NCBI GenBank assembly: GCA_047495785.1
Contig: JBLDXI010000017.1
Span: forward strand, 2,108,001-2,172,000
DNA: 64,000 bases
Direction: 5' to 3'
From: Lepidodermella squamata
Taxonomy: Eukaryota > Gastrotricha
This document shows positions 1 through 10,642 of the stretch, one piece after another. Under the pieces are notes generated by a model. The model saw only the letters and a list, made by a program, of their open reading frames with translations, searched no databases and had not been told where the DNA came from. Position 1 is the first letter of the stretch. Each line of letters starts with the position of its first letter. The position numbers and the translations under genes were made by a program.

Positions 1-336
1 GCGCAATCACCAGTAAATATCGCATCATTTTTGCCAGCAATCTCGGAAAATGAGCGGCAGTGCGCCAGAACTGTGGCGCGCTAAGGAGGTTTCCGGTGGT
101 AATAAAACCTTTTTTATTACACGCACGTTGTTTTATTACCTTTTTGATTTGTGGGGCGCACTCGCTCATTTGACAGGTTCAGCAAACGTGCGGGTACCAA
201 GCGCGTATTGATCGAAGAGGATATAAAACAGAATACTTCCACATGATAAAATTTATTTCAGACAATATTTACAAGCGTGTCAAATCGGCTACTTTTGATG
301 TTTCGGGTGCGACGAATGATTTTCATGCATTCACAA

Positions 337-342
337 TTTATT
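337..342 (-). other. polyadenylation signal of the double-ShK gene
   Basis: AATAAA on the minus strand, about 35 nt downstream of the stop codon of the ShK gene. A second AATAAA lies at 252-257. The rest of 1-336 shows no supported gene. Confidence 0.5.
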
Positions 343-376
343 AAGCTAGGTTGATGACGTAAAGGGTGAAAAGCGA

Positions 377-1252
377 TTAAAAGCTGAAAAAGTGGTGGCT
401 GATGACATCCTTTTGGCGAGAGCACAGCTGGCAGGTCTCACGACACCACCAATGCATGCCGTCCTTGAGGTTAGGCGGCAAGTTGTACGTAGCGATCGCG
501 TCAGCGTTGTTGGGCGTAACGATATCTTGGCAATGCTTGTATTCCGTTCCGTCCGAACGCGTCGACGTAGCAGCAACGAACTCAGTTGTCTTCAATTCGT
601 CCTTCCACTTCTCACAAATCGTCGAATTAGAGGCCTCGTCGACGTATTCGTCCTGCGCAGCATCCTCCGCATTTTCGCACACTAAACATAAAATTATGTT
701 TGAAAACAATTCCACTATTATTTAGTTATTACCGAACAAATGCTCCAAAACCGCATTGACTTCCAGCCACCTGTCGATATCAACATCAACAGAGTGTTGA
801 GCGACTTTCCCGATGAGCGAGCTATCGGTGATTCGGTTATTTACTGAAGAAAATAGGGAATATAAAAATATTGCACGTTTTATTGGGAATAAATTACGAA
901 ATTTCTCCGAATCGCTGATGACGCTAGCTGGAACTTTCGGGTTTTTATGAAGATCGCAATTGAAGCAAGTTTTAGGGCAGTTGTGCCACAAGTTCTCCAA
1001 CAACTTGAAAACAATGGTTTTTTTCTCCGAGGATGAGCTCATCGAACGGTAGAAACCATCGCAGCCGCGCCGCTCGCTCGTCGTACTCTCCAAATATCGG
1101 CACCAATCCGCTGCAATAGCATTATCTTCGCACGTATTGCCTGCTGCCGGCTTCTCTTCCTTCGCAGCGCCTTCGATCTCTACTTCTTGAGAGAAAATCG
1201 AAGTCAGACCAGAAATGAGGATGAGACACCACAGACCACACAGTCGCGGCAT
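377..1252 (-). CDS. Secreted protein with two ShK (ShKT) domains
   Basis: Predicted 256-residue secreted protein from three exons read on the minus strand: 1252-898, 843-733 and 681-377, with introns of 54 and 51 nt. The N-terminus (MPRLCGLWCLILISG) is a signal peptide. The first ShK domain, residues about 41-99, has six cysteines ending in NCPKTCFNC. The second, from about residue 157, also has six and ends WWCRETCQLC. ShK domains occur in nematode surface proteins, cnidarian potassium-channel toxins and as add-ons to enzymes; no enzyme domain is present here, so the role is open. Intron 1 is a multiple of three and stop-free, so its retention would only insert 18 residues. A TATA-like stretch lies at about 1306-1315. 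Exon joins rest on splice consensus and frame. Confidence 0.75.
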
Positions 1253-2079
1253 CGTGTTGTAGTTTTCCTGAATACCAACCCAAGGCGAAAGAAAATGAGG
1301 GAGCGAATAATATACGCTGCTGCGCGGGCCAAATATTCGCGTTAATGGCCTGGCTTTTTCGCCGAAGAGGAATGTTTTATGGCTGCGCGCGGCAGCATCG
1401 CAACTCCGTGCGCTTCCCGATCGCGGCCAACATTTTTATTGCCTCGGGTGCTCGCTACATTTGACAGGCGCGGATATAATTAACCGCAAATGTCAAGTGA
1501 GTAAGCTCATAAAAAATCTACCGATTCTACATCATAAGAACAGTCAATGTGTATGCAATTTCAAAGGTGCCGATGTTGATGCGAAAATAACGATAATAAT
1601 AATAAGAAAAATAATTATTAGTTACCATAGCGTAAATTATTGAAAACAGAATCCAAGAAACTGACGGCTTTGTAGTTTTTCGCAATTTTGGGTGTTTTTG
1701 GAAACATAAGACTCACAGTACATGAAAATTAGAAGGCCGTGTAAAATTATACTAATTTGGTATAATATATTCACGTTTCCCGGTAAATATAATACTCATG
1801 AGGCGCGGTTACCACTGTTAAATTTCACCCTTGATAATATGTTGATTGTTTGTTTTCAGACTATTTGCCGCTGAGCACCCAAACTATCATCCGGGCTTGA
1901 ATAAATAGGTTGTTGATGGAAGGTGCGCACTTTGTGCACTGTTTTTTTTTTGCTAGCTTGGATCATCAGTCCATGAATATGATTACAAAGTACGAATTCA
2001 ACACTATGAATTTAGGAAAGCTAGTCTATTCGTCCCGGTACCTCATATCACGTAGTAATGTAAAATAGTTTCAAATACG

Positions 2080-2259
2080 TTTTTTAAAGCTCCAACAGCA
2101 TATGGCGTCTTTATAGCAAGCGACTTTACAGCAAGCTTCCACACTTTCGCGGGCGCCTTCACCGTGAACCGCGAACATGGGCGCGTGCGACGAAATTGTA
2201 TCGCCAGCCATTTGGCACCATGCAGGGTGGCCAAAAAATTCCGCAGAAGGCGGTTTCAC
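2080..2259 (-). other. Possible PAN/Apple-domain exon or remnant
   Basis: A minus-strand open stretch bounded upstream by an acceptor-like TGTTTTAG and downstream by a GTATTT donor-like site. The translation contains AWCQMAGDTISSH and, later, SVEACCKVACYKDAICCWSF, which resembles the cysteine pattern of PAN/Apple modules (ECxxxCxxxxxCxxWSF). I found no convincing partner exons on either side, so this may be a lone remnant or a chance ORF. Confidence 0.25.
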
Positions 2260-2599
2260 CTAAAACAGGTCAGCTTAGACTTTGAAACTGCTATCGCCTG
2301 TTTCCGCTAGATATTATTTACCTCACAAATTAGCAACCATAACATTTATTATGAGTTTCATTAATACTCACACTCGTAAGGACTCGTAATTACCATGTTA
2401 CTGACGATAACATTAACATGCTCGAAATTGAAATTTCCTGCGCCTTCATGAGACGTACGAGGACGCGGCGGCTTCGAATCTTCTGTTATGAGCTGCGTAA
2501 ATCACGTTGAATTTCCTCAAAATTTCCTTAAATCACGTTACGTTCTCAGCAACCGCAAATCGCACAGATGCCGTTTTTGATGTACCGATAGTGTTCGTA

Positions 2600-2789
2600 T
2601 ACCGTATTTGTTCCTATAGCAGCCTGGGCTACTAAAATGTCAGCCTCGAAATTGTGAAAAGTTCGTATATTATTTTTGGTGAATCGTTCACTTTTAATGT
2701 TTTCGAACCGACTTGACCCCTTAACCCTGGGCTGCTAATAGGGATGGGCGATTATTAGTGAATGGGCTGCTATTGGAACAAATACGGTA
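2600..2789. mobile_element. Tc1/mariner-like MITE with TA target duplication
   Basis: A 190-bp non-coding unit with 25-bp terminal inverted repeats starting TACCGTATTTGTTCC; the two ends match at 24 of 25 positions (2600-2624 against 2765-2789). If the outer TA is the target duplication, the element proper starts CCGTATTTG. TA duplications are typical of the Tc1/mariner superfamily. No transposase ORF is present, so it is a non-autonomous copy. Confidence 0.7.
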
Positions 2790-4207
2790 ATTAGGTATGC
2801 CAAATTTCGTTATAACATCATTTGTTGTTGTTCAGACCGGCCCGCAGTATGTTAGCTGTTGTCTGTTGCTTTTCTGCGATGTTCTTGGTGTCTGCAATGT
2901 TTTAGGCAGGGAAAGATAAAGACGACGTTGACGCTCCTGGAATTAAAAAAATGCTTCCAAAAAATCGAAGCCGCGCGGGTCGTTGATAAACTCGCAACAT
3001 AGACGGGTGGCGACATCCGCTGCCGTAGCTGCGAAAGAAACGGATCGACCGGATTGCTGTTGAAACCATTAGTTAGGAAAGTTTAAGCCCAAGTTGAGGC
3101 ATCGGCGGATGCAGATGATAATCTTTTCGCATTTGAGTATCGCTTTTCGAACGCATTTGACGTTTGGCGGCATAAACTACGTCGTAGATCAGTTTGACGC
3201 AATATGATTTGAGGAAATTTTCAAGCCACTGGTTGTTGCTGTCGCCGTCAAACGTAGAGCGTCGAACCGATACTAGCCACCCGTTTCTCTAGTTCGACGA
3301 TAGTGTCGCGAATTAGGCCCGGTTCGGGGGGGTTAAGCGGAAATCTCCACAGAATAGAGAAATTCTGAGGGGTTTTTGTGATTTTGGAAAATTGAAAAAT
3401 TGGCGAATTTGGAGAAAATCACCAAGTCACACCGCTCACACAGACCGGGTAAAAAAAGTACGTAGTTTTTCCTCACGTCATCTGCAGGGCTGGATCATCA
3501 ATTAGGCAAGTAAGGCAGTTGCCTGATGAAATGTTGGCAGATCAGATAAAAATCCACAGGTTGGACCCTTGCCATCAAGGGCCCGCTTGGGCCAGATCTG
3601 CATTTGGCCTTAGGGCCACTGGTCATTTTCGTGTGTCATGATCCGGCCCTGGTCATTTGATTGAGCATCGAAGTTTCGATTAGCGTTCGCGCCCTGGGTA
3701 CCCTGACCCAGCCCTATAGTCGATCGTGGCGAAAGCCGTATTCGCAAAATTTTTTTCAATAAAACATGCGGCAATTCAAATTTTCAAGTTAGCATTTTAA
3801 ATAATGATAAATTATTTAAATGTACAATTGTTTGCAATATTAATTTTTTATTATGTTAAGTTCTTGGGATCGTTTAAATTTACGCGCGCAGAAAATGCGA
3901 AGCACGTGGTGGGCGAAGAGAGAAGATTAACGGGCTATCGCTATCGCACTGAATGACTCAAACCACGCCACCCTGTATGGTCCACACCAAGATAAGGACT
4001 GAAAATGGAATTTGACCTGGTCCCTATCTTTGCCTCATAGCAGCTTCCAATTTTTAGCATGCATACCTAAATATCAGATAACTGCGGTTTCACCCACGCG
4101 AATTCTCTTTCCCTCCCGTTATTGTTTGTTTGTTGATCTAGCTCTGAATTGCTCAATGTATTCACTTCCTAGCTTTATTTGAACACTATCTTTGATTTGT
4201 GTCAAGT
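2790..4207. other. Gene-poor interval upstream of the arginases
   Basis: Apart from the MITE at 3485-3651 I see no ORF, RNA gene or strong repeat. The last 100 bases hold the presumed promoter and 5' leader of the first arginase gene. Confidence 0.5.
3485..3651. mobile_element. hAT-like MITE with 8-bp target duplication
   Basis: A 167-bp unit with 16-bp terminal inverted repeats of consensus CAGGGCYGGATCATSA. It is flanked by 8-bp direct repeats, gtcatctg at 3477-3484 and gtcatttg at 3652-3659, with one mismatch. CAGGG termini plus 8-bp duplications are characteristic of hAT transposons. It has no coding capacity. Confidence 0.8.
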
Positions 4208-5318
4208 ATGTTGGATAAAGCGAAGCAGAGAAAATGCGGTATTGTTGGTGTTGCGATTCAATCAGGCCAAACCAAGTTTGGCCCTCAAATGGCTCCTGAG
4301 GCATTCCGTAAAGCTGGTCTTATTGAACGCCTACAAACAATTGGTAATTTATAGTTTTCTATGATATATTCAGTATTGTGCTCAACTTCTTCTTTCTGAA
4401 AGGGCACGAAGTAATTGACTATGGTGACGTGTTTGATGTGGTCACGGAGGAAGACAAGCCTTGGTATCAGGCAAAAAATCCAAAAACCGTTGGAGCAACC
4501 ACAAAAGCTGCATCAAATCTCGTCTTACGGGCTATGGAAGAAAATAATTTGGTCATAAATCTCGGTGGTGATCATGCTATGGCATTGGGAACGTTTCAAG
4601 CTCATCTCAAGAAGAATCCTGATGCCTGTCTATTATGGGTGGATGCTCACGCAGATTTGAACATGCCTTTCACCACACCATCGGGTAATATGCACGGAAT
4701 GCCAGTTGCTTTGCACGTCCGAGAATTGGCCGAAACCGTGTGGATGCCCGAATACTTTGATTGGTTCACTCACCGCACGCATTCCAAAAATGTGGCATAT
4801 CTGGCTCTTCGAGACTTGGATGATGATGAAAGGCGCATAATCAAGCATTTGGGCATTCCTGCCCAGAGTATGCATGATATTGATAAACATGGCATCGCTC
4901 ATTGCCTTAAGAAGTGTCTCGATGTAATTAATCCTGATATGGAAAAGAGCATTCATTTGAGCTTCGATATTGACGCTATCGATCCCACTTTTTGTCCGAG
5001 TACTGGTACACCAGGTAACAATTATTCTAAGCTTTATTACTTGTGATTACATTTATAATTGTTATAGTTCCTGGTGGTCTGTCGATTCGTGAAGGCTTGT
5101 ATATTTGCGAAGAGCTGTATCGAACTGGTATGCTCCGCAGCGTCGATTTGGCGGAGGTTAATCCGACTATTGGTTCTCAAGACGATATCAATCGGACACT
5201 GCATACGGCCATGCTCCTACTAGAAACATGCGCTGGTGATGTGCGTGACTTATCAGTTACTCCTCAGCATTGGCTGAGCAAAGTACAGCCTTCTCCCTTG
5301 AAATCCGCAGGATGGTAA
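4208..5318 (+). CDS. Arginase, copy 1
   Basis: Arginase (L-arginine to L-ornithine plus urea; binuclear manganese enzyme). Three exons, 4208-4343, 4403-5014 and 5068-5318, give 332 residues, usual for the family. The metal-binding motifs are intact: GGDHAMALG, WVDAHADLN and SFDIDAIDP. SGNMHG and the GTPVPGGLSIREG segment, which spans the second intron, are also present. The start MLDKAKQRKCGIVG sits directly before the first beta strand with no targeting peptide, so a cytosolic enzyme is likely. Introns are 59 and 53 nt. The next gene is a second arginase in the same orientation, but the two have no intron position in common. In the first motif it has Ala where copy 2 has Ser after the metal-binding His. 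Confidence 0.93.
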
Positions 5319-6377
5319 AGCTCATACACTTTGACTGATACCTCTAGTAGCTGATATGTGTAGAATATTAAGCTCTTTTACTCCTCATCCGTGCTAACAT
5401 ATACTGAAGGCGAAGATACTGAAATTAAAAGTCTATTCGCAAACGAATGGTTGTTTTTCACCTGAAAAGCTCATAATTATATCCCAATATTTTGAAGGCA
5501 TTGAAATAATGTGCTCATGTTATTTCTGCGTTGTAATATTTTTTCTTTAATAACTTCAAGAGATGAGCTCTTGTTGCTTATTGCTTGATCATCTATGTAT
5601 TAAGAGCTTGTTTGATCGAGATTTTTCATTGAAAGGTGCGACCGATACCTGTGTGCAAATTGAAAGGAGAGCGGCGGCCTATGTTGAGTTAAATTCGCAT
5701 TCGATCTGTTTCTTTTTGCTAATAAAGAGATCAACATCGTAATGTAAATAAATGTGGTTTCATGTAAGCTCGAAAGATATTTAAAATGATAAAGGCTGCT
5801 TAGCTACTGATCGAGTTTTGGCTCTCTGCCGAATTGAGTCCTGCCCCTGGGAATAATGATTAATGCGGGTAGCTTCGAAAACAGCCTCCACACCCGCTAC
5901 CGATGTTGAAAATACCAGGCAGCCACACCAGCTAAAAAGTCTGCGTTTATTTGTATTAGCGAGAATTTTCCATTTTTTTGTTAACGAATACCTAATACCT
6001 TCATGCTGCGTGTTGGCTTGTTTGCCCACAAGTTTTTTTGCTTATCTCTTCGCCTGATAAATTCCGACCTACGCAGACGGTGTGGCTATAGCTATTAAAC
6101 TTTACGGAGATCAAACAATGCGGCGGCGAAAAAAAACTAGCTGAAAACCCATGACTCAACCACCGTCAGCAGTGTAATCGGAAAATTATACGTGAATAAA
6201 CGGCGTCACGAAACGCCGTTTGTGTCTACAATAAACAGGCCGATGGCTTGCCAACTCGCAGCTGTTATAAAGACCGGCAGAGTAGGTCGAATTTTATATC
6301 TTGAAACAACATATCGAGCTCACGTTTTTTATTCTTGCTGAAATTGCATCTAAACCACTACCTATTTTCCTGTTAAA
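5319..6377 (+). other. Spacer between the two arginase genes
   Basis: Contains the 3' flank of arginase 1 and the promoter of arginase 2, including a TATAAA near 6265. Short ORFs around 5781-6057 overlap on both strands and lack coding character; no further gene is supported. Confidence 0.5.
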
Positions 6378-7481
6378 ATGAAAACAGAAAATTTGCGAGG
6401 TCGCAAATGCGGAGTTGTTGGCGTCGCAGTCCGCCGAGGCCAAACTAAGAACGGCCCCCAGCTAGCCCCGGAAGCTTTCCGCAAGGCTGGCTTCATTGAT
6501 AGATTGAGGCATCTCGGTCACGACGTCAGCGATTACGGGGATTTGTTCGATGTTGAAGTTCCGCAAAACGAGACCGAGCAGCGTTGGTTCCATGCTAAAC
6601 ACCCTGTTAGCGTTGGCACCACCCAGAAAATGGTCTCCCAAGCTGTAATGAAGTCAATGCAGTCCAATGACTTGACGATTAGCTTGGGCGGCGACCATTC
6701 GATGGCTCTCGGAACGTTTCAAGCTCACTTGAAATCCAACCCTGACAATTGCTGCCTGATCTGGGTCGACGCTCATGCCGATCTCAACCTACCCTTCACC
6801 ACACCATCTGGAAATATGCACGGTATGCCTGTTGGTCTCCATATTCGCGAGCTGGTAAGAAATGAAATAATTGTTCTCATCCCAATATTAAGCTGGATTT
6901 TTTTAAAGGCTGAAGCGATTGAGATGCCGGAATATTTCCAATGGTTTGACAAAAAGATCTCGGCGAAGAACGTCGCGTATCTCGCTCTTCGAGACGTCGA
7001 CGACGATGAGCGAAGAATAATCAAGCATTTGAAAATCCCAGCCTACAGCATGCACGACATTGACAAATACGGCATTGCCTTTTGCTTGAAGAAGTGTCTG
7101 GAAGCTATCAATCCTAACATGGATAAAACCATCCATTTGAGCTTTGACATTGACGCAATCGACCCGGCCGAGTGCCCGAGCACTGGCACCCCAGTCCCCG
7201 GCGGTTTGTCGATCCGCGAGGGTCTGTACATTTGCGAGGAGCTGCACAACACTGGCCTGTTGAAGACGGTTGACCTTGCTGAAGTCAACCCGACTATTGG
7301 CTCGAAAGACGATGTCGACAAAACCCTGCAGGTAGCAATGCTGCTTCTTGAAACATGCGCTGGGGATGTTCGTGATCTGTCCGTCACACCCCAACACTGG
7401 CTTAGCAAAATTGACCGCCCGAATTTCGCCACGCCGATGACCCTTTACAACTCAGAGAAAATCCTTTCCCATGCCCCTTAG
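6378..7481 (+). CDS. Arginase, copy 2
   Basis: Second arginase, 349 residues from exons 6378-6854 and 6909-7481. The 54-nt intron at 6855-6908 lies between the codons for HIREL and AEAIEMPEYF; it is stop-free and a multiple of three, so unspliced RNA would still translate with an 18-residue insert. The manganese ligand motifs GGDHSMALG, WVDAHADLN and SFDIDAIDP are complete. Compared with copy 1 the C-terminus carries an extra tail after QHWLSKI (DRPNFATPMTLYNSEKI). The start MKTENLRGRKCGVVG is the first ATG in frame. Cytosolic arginine breakdown is the family role; any division of labour between the copies is not visible. Confidence 0.93.
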   Translation: MKTENLRGRKCGVVGVAVRRGQTKNGPQLAPEAFRKAGFIDRLRHLGHDVSDYGDLFDVEVPQNETEQRWFHAKHPVSVGTTQKMVSQAVMKSMQSNDLTISLGGDHSMALGTFQAHLKSNPDNCCLIWVDAHADLNLPFTTPSGNMHGMPVGLHIRELVRNEIIVLIPILSWIFLKAEAIEMPEYFQWFDKKISAKNVAYLALRDVDDDERRIIKHLKIPAYSMHDIDKYGIAFCLKKCLEAINPNMDKTIHLSFDIDAIDPAECPSTGTPVPGGLSIREGLYICEELHNTGLLKTVDLAEVNPTIGSKDDVDKTLQVAMLLLETCAGDVRDLSVTPQHWLSKIDRPNFATPMTLYNSEKILSHAP

Positions 7482-9219
7482 AATAATATCTCACAGAAAA
7501 ATGATATCACCGGGCAGCACATATATGACACATTCACTGAAATTGAATAAAATCGGTAACTCTCTCGAAAATGTGACTTTTAACATGCGGTCGTATAACG
7601 CGACCAGCCTCCTTGATAGCATCAAGCGTTTTGTTTCAACGTCAGACTAGTGAACAAACGATTTGGCAAGCCAGTTTCCAGAGAAAGACCAGATCTGCGG
7701 GCAGTTCAAGGGCTATAATTTCATCCGTTTAACCATATCGACCAGGCGAGTCGGTTCATCGGGCAACAGTCGGCGCAGTTGAGTTCGTTCACCGCAGTGC
7801 GTGCCGATTTTTGCGAGCCTAATTTCGGCGCAAGTGCCTCCGCGACTGCGTACAAAATTGTTCTCTTGCACGCAATTTGCGGATCTGTCGTGTCAAGCAG
7901 CCTCCAGCTATGCAAATAAACAGAAAATAAAACTTATTTTTACATTCATGATATCTAGAAAATTGAGCCAACAGTGCGAAAATACCCGAGTGACAAATGT
8001 AACAGGAAACTGGAAACCGAAAACTGGAAGATACAGCCCTAATTCTTGTCTGTCCAACAACTTATCAACATGTTTCGGAGTCAATCCTTAGAATTAGGAA
8101 TGAGGTACCTAAAAGAGAAGGGTTTGTCGCCAAAAGTCGCTTCCATTTGTATTCTACAATGTGGGTTGAAGCTACTACTACTACCAATTTGAGTATTATG
8201 TGATATACTTAGCCTAACAAATTTCAATTTGATTTTACGACGCTTGAAATCTCAAAAGCCATCCTGGTCTTTCCCGAGATTAGGATAGATTGTTTATAAT
8301 TGGAAGGGTCCCCCACAGAGCTGCAGGCCTCCAAAGCAGGGTACACGCACTAAACAGTCCTCCCAGCAGGCGCTCAGGCTTAGCCTCTGATTTTCAACCA
8401 ATGGACTAACATGATGGTCAGCTATTCTAGCTTTTCACACCAAAAATTGAGGAGCATAAGTTATGAAAACTCCGTAATGTAGCTCAGACCTCAATTTGGT
8501 CGAAAAAGTCGTTTTTCGAACATTTTCCAAAATTCATAAGCCGGGCTCTTAAAGTTATGATGAGCCCATATTCAGAAAATTATGCAGAATTTTATCGTAA
8601 TTAATTCCATTTATTGTTGCGCGGCGTTTGCACCGCTTTTTGAGTTTATCCTGCTTTGAAGCCTGCTGCTCTGTGGGGGACCCAATTGGAATGGTGGTTC
8701 GATTCTTAACACAACTACCCCAATTTCGGCCGAAATAGCCGATATCACGAACGAAGCGAGCTTAGCTGAGGTATTTTCACGAATAAACGTGATGATGGTC
8801 CCAGAATCAATCAAGTTTTGATTAAATATAAGTTTCCGAACCAGGTTATGCCACGGTCTCTGCCAGTGGAGACTGTCCTTATTGGGGGTTAACCATATGT
8901 GCATCGAGGCGTGACCAACCTCCCATCAAATTTTGGCATGCATAGGGTGAATACCCATTATTAGCCACCCTGAAACCCGAAATTACCCGAAGTCGATAAT
9001 GTCAGGAACCATAACCGATGGACGGGTTAACATTTGCAGGTGCGTGGAACCCTTTTAGAGGCATTTGCCCTCAAAAAATTAACTTGCCAGGATTGAAATT
9101 GGCTGAAATTCTAAGTTTTCATTCGAATATAAGTACGAGCAGAGTCACTCTTTTATTAATTCAACCAATTAGCGCAGTCGGGCTCGCGCGCGCAAAGTGA
9201 GCCAGAGCACGGCGGGACA
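7482..9219. other. Intergenic interval with one MITE
   Basis: No supported gene. Short ORFs at 7721-8091 and 8611-8904 either run against each other on both strands or lie inside the MITE at 8306-8683. Confidence 0.5.
8306..8683. mobile_element. MITE with perfect 8-bp target duplication
   Basis: A 378-bp unit with terminal inverted repeats of about 33 bp that begin GGGTCCCCCACAGAGC, with a few mismatches between arms. The element is bracketed by a perfect 8-bp direct repeat, AATTGGAA, at 8298-8305 and 8684-8691. Eight-base duplications point to hAT, P or Merlin type transposition; the termini differ from the CAGGG ends of the element at 3485. No transposase is encoded. Confidence 0.8.
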
Positions 9220-9447
9220 ATGCGCGCTTCTATTGTTCTTGGTTTGTTTGAGCCGAAGCCCAATACGAGGAGTTGGAGCTCGGCGTGGAAAACGAGTGTA
9301 GTCACGTCTATAGTTCAGGTCGACCTGGATGCGTTGCGGCTGCCTTCGGACTTCAGTCATAAAACAGATCATGAAATCGCATATTCACCTACCAATTTCC
9401 AGCCTGAATTACCGCCACCACCTATGGATGAATACCCAATTGAATGA
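9220..9447 (+). CDS. Hypothetical 75-residue protein or last exon
   Basis: Open frame of 75 residues starting MRASIVLGLFEPK and ending with a proline/acidic tail, PELPPPPMDEYPIE. I do not recognise it. A TTTCCAG acceptor-like site lies just before the codons for the proline-rich tail, so this could be the last exon of a larger gene whose upstream exons I cannot find. Weak support: an AATAAA at 9535-9540 lies about 90 nt downstream on the same strand, though that A/T-rich stretch also serves the convergent gene. Confidence 0.3.
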   Translation: MRASIVLGLFEPKPNTRSWSSAWKTSVVTSIVQVDLDALRLPSDFSHKTDHEIAYSPTNFQPELPPPPMDEYPIE

Positions 9448-9534
9448 AATAATGTGATAACATTTCTTGTTTAAAAGATGGCTCGAAAAATCACATTAGG
9501 TATATTGTGTAAAAAATAACGGCGCATTAACAAG

Positions 9535-9547
9535 AATAAAATTTATT
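9535..9547. terminator. Palindromic bidirectional polyadenylation signal
   Basis: AATAAAATTTATT reads AATAAA on both strands. It sits between the stop of the plus-strand ORF at 9447 and the stop of the minus-strand Shisa-like gene at 9580, as expected for a shared 3' end of convergent genes. Confidence 0.5.
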
Positions 9548-9579
9548 CCATGTTTCATCGTAACCCGAGGTATTTTTGC

Positions 9580-10088
9580 TCATATCGGATAAGCAGAGCC
9601 AATTTGTGTCGCCATAACAGCATTGTCAACAACAATCGCATGATTGGGTGGGTATAGATCATGGTTTTTCATAACTTCGATGTACGCTGGCGGTGGCTGA
9701 ATGTCACCCATTGTTGGACTTGGCGAGAACATTCCTAATTCTGAAATGTACGACAATTCACCAAGCTGAGGGTCATTGTAATATATCTCTTACCCGTATT
9801 GTGAGCATAGGCTTGATTGTCTATGCTAACCCCAGCAGATGAGCGATGCGGCATTGAGCAGTACAAGTTGGGTCTCCGGTATCGACGATGAGCCGCATAG
9901 ATTGAATTAGGGTGCAGATCTCGACTCGGGGCGAAACAACAGATTTGACAGCACGCCGCCGCAATTAGCGCAATCACGGCCATCGTGACCAGAAGACCGA
10001 TGACACAGCCCGAAATAATAATAGCACTGTACGATACCCATAAATCCATTGTTTTGTTCGCGGGTACAAACCAGCTATATGCGCACAC
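9580..10088 (-). CDS. Short single-pass membrane protein, Shisa/CYYR1-like (5' end unresolved)
   Basis: Two exons, 10088-9792 and 9740-9580, joined across a 51-nt intron. There is one transmembrane segment (SAIIISGCVIGLLVTMAVIA) followed by a juxtamembrane cysteine cluster AACCQICC. The tyrosine-rich cytoplasmic tail contains a PPPAY motif (PPxY, a WW-domain ligand). This layout matches the Shisa/CYYR1/WBP1-like group, but the cysteine-rich ectodomain that defines Shisa proteins was not found. The reading begins at an acceptor-like TTTACAAG near 10089, so an upstream exon probably exists; otherwise translation could start at the ATG at 10049 (MDLWVSYS). The 3' end lies next to a palindromic polyadenylation signal. 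Confidence 0.6.
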
Positions 10089-10642
10089 CTTGTAAACAAA
10101 TCATTGGAATAAAAACGCGCTGATTAAATGCAGGCGAGTGAGGCTAATTTCCAAGGACGATGATGAAAGGCGATAAGAACGTTATCAAGATTTAATAAAT
10201 AAAAATGGGAGCAATTTGCACTTGAAACCGTGCCCCTTAATTGCAATAAATCTGCGCTTCGGAAATTGTTATCACCCGTGACGTTTGCCGAATTCCGATA
10301 AGATGCCACCTGTTAAGGAGATTCGTTTTCTAGCATGCACTTCAAAAATTATGAAAAGGCCGGAATTCTTCTCAGCATTTCAGCATATGGCCTTGTGACA
10401 TATACAAGTGGCCGTAGTCCACTCATGCGCGTATTGTACCTCGTTAATTATTCATCGATAAACACGGTGATCGAATAAACAGCGGCTTAGACACGTTTTC
10501 ACGAAATTCGAATAACAAAAGCTCGACAACAATTTTATTAGCTCAGAAAAAAAATCGAAACGCTTATAGCTTCACATATTGTTATTGTCGAAAAAATCAG
10601 TGAAAAACAAGCAGCAACAGATCAAATTATATTTTTATATAA
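10089..10642. other. Interval between Shisa-like gene and SDR
   Basis: Expected to hold the missing 5' exon of the Shisa-like gene and the 3' flank of the SDR gene. I see no convincing exon. Confidence 0.4.

Noticed and set aside
8690-8710. GGTTCGATTC, resembling a tRNA B box
   Set aside because: No A box or clover-leaf can be drawn around it. I found no other tRNA, rRNA or snRNA candidates by eye, though a dedicated scan such as tRNAscan-SE or Infernal was not possible.
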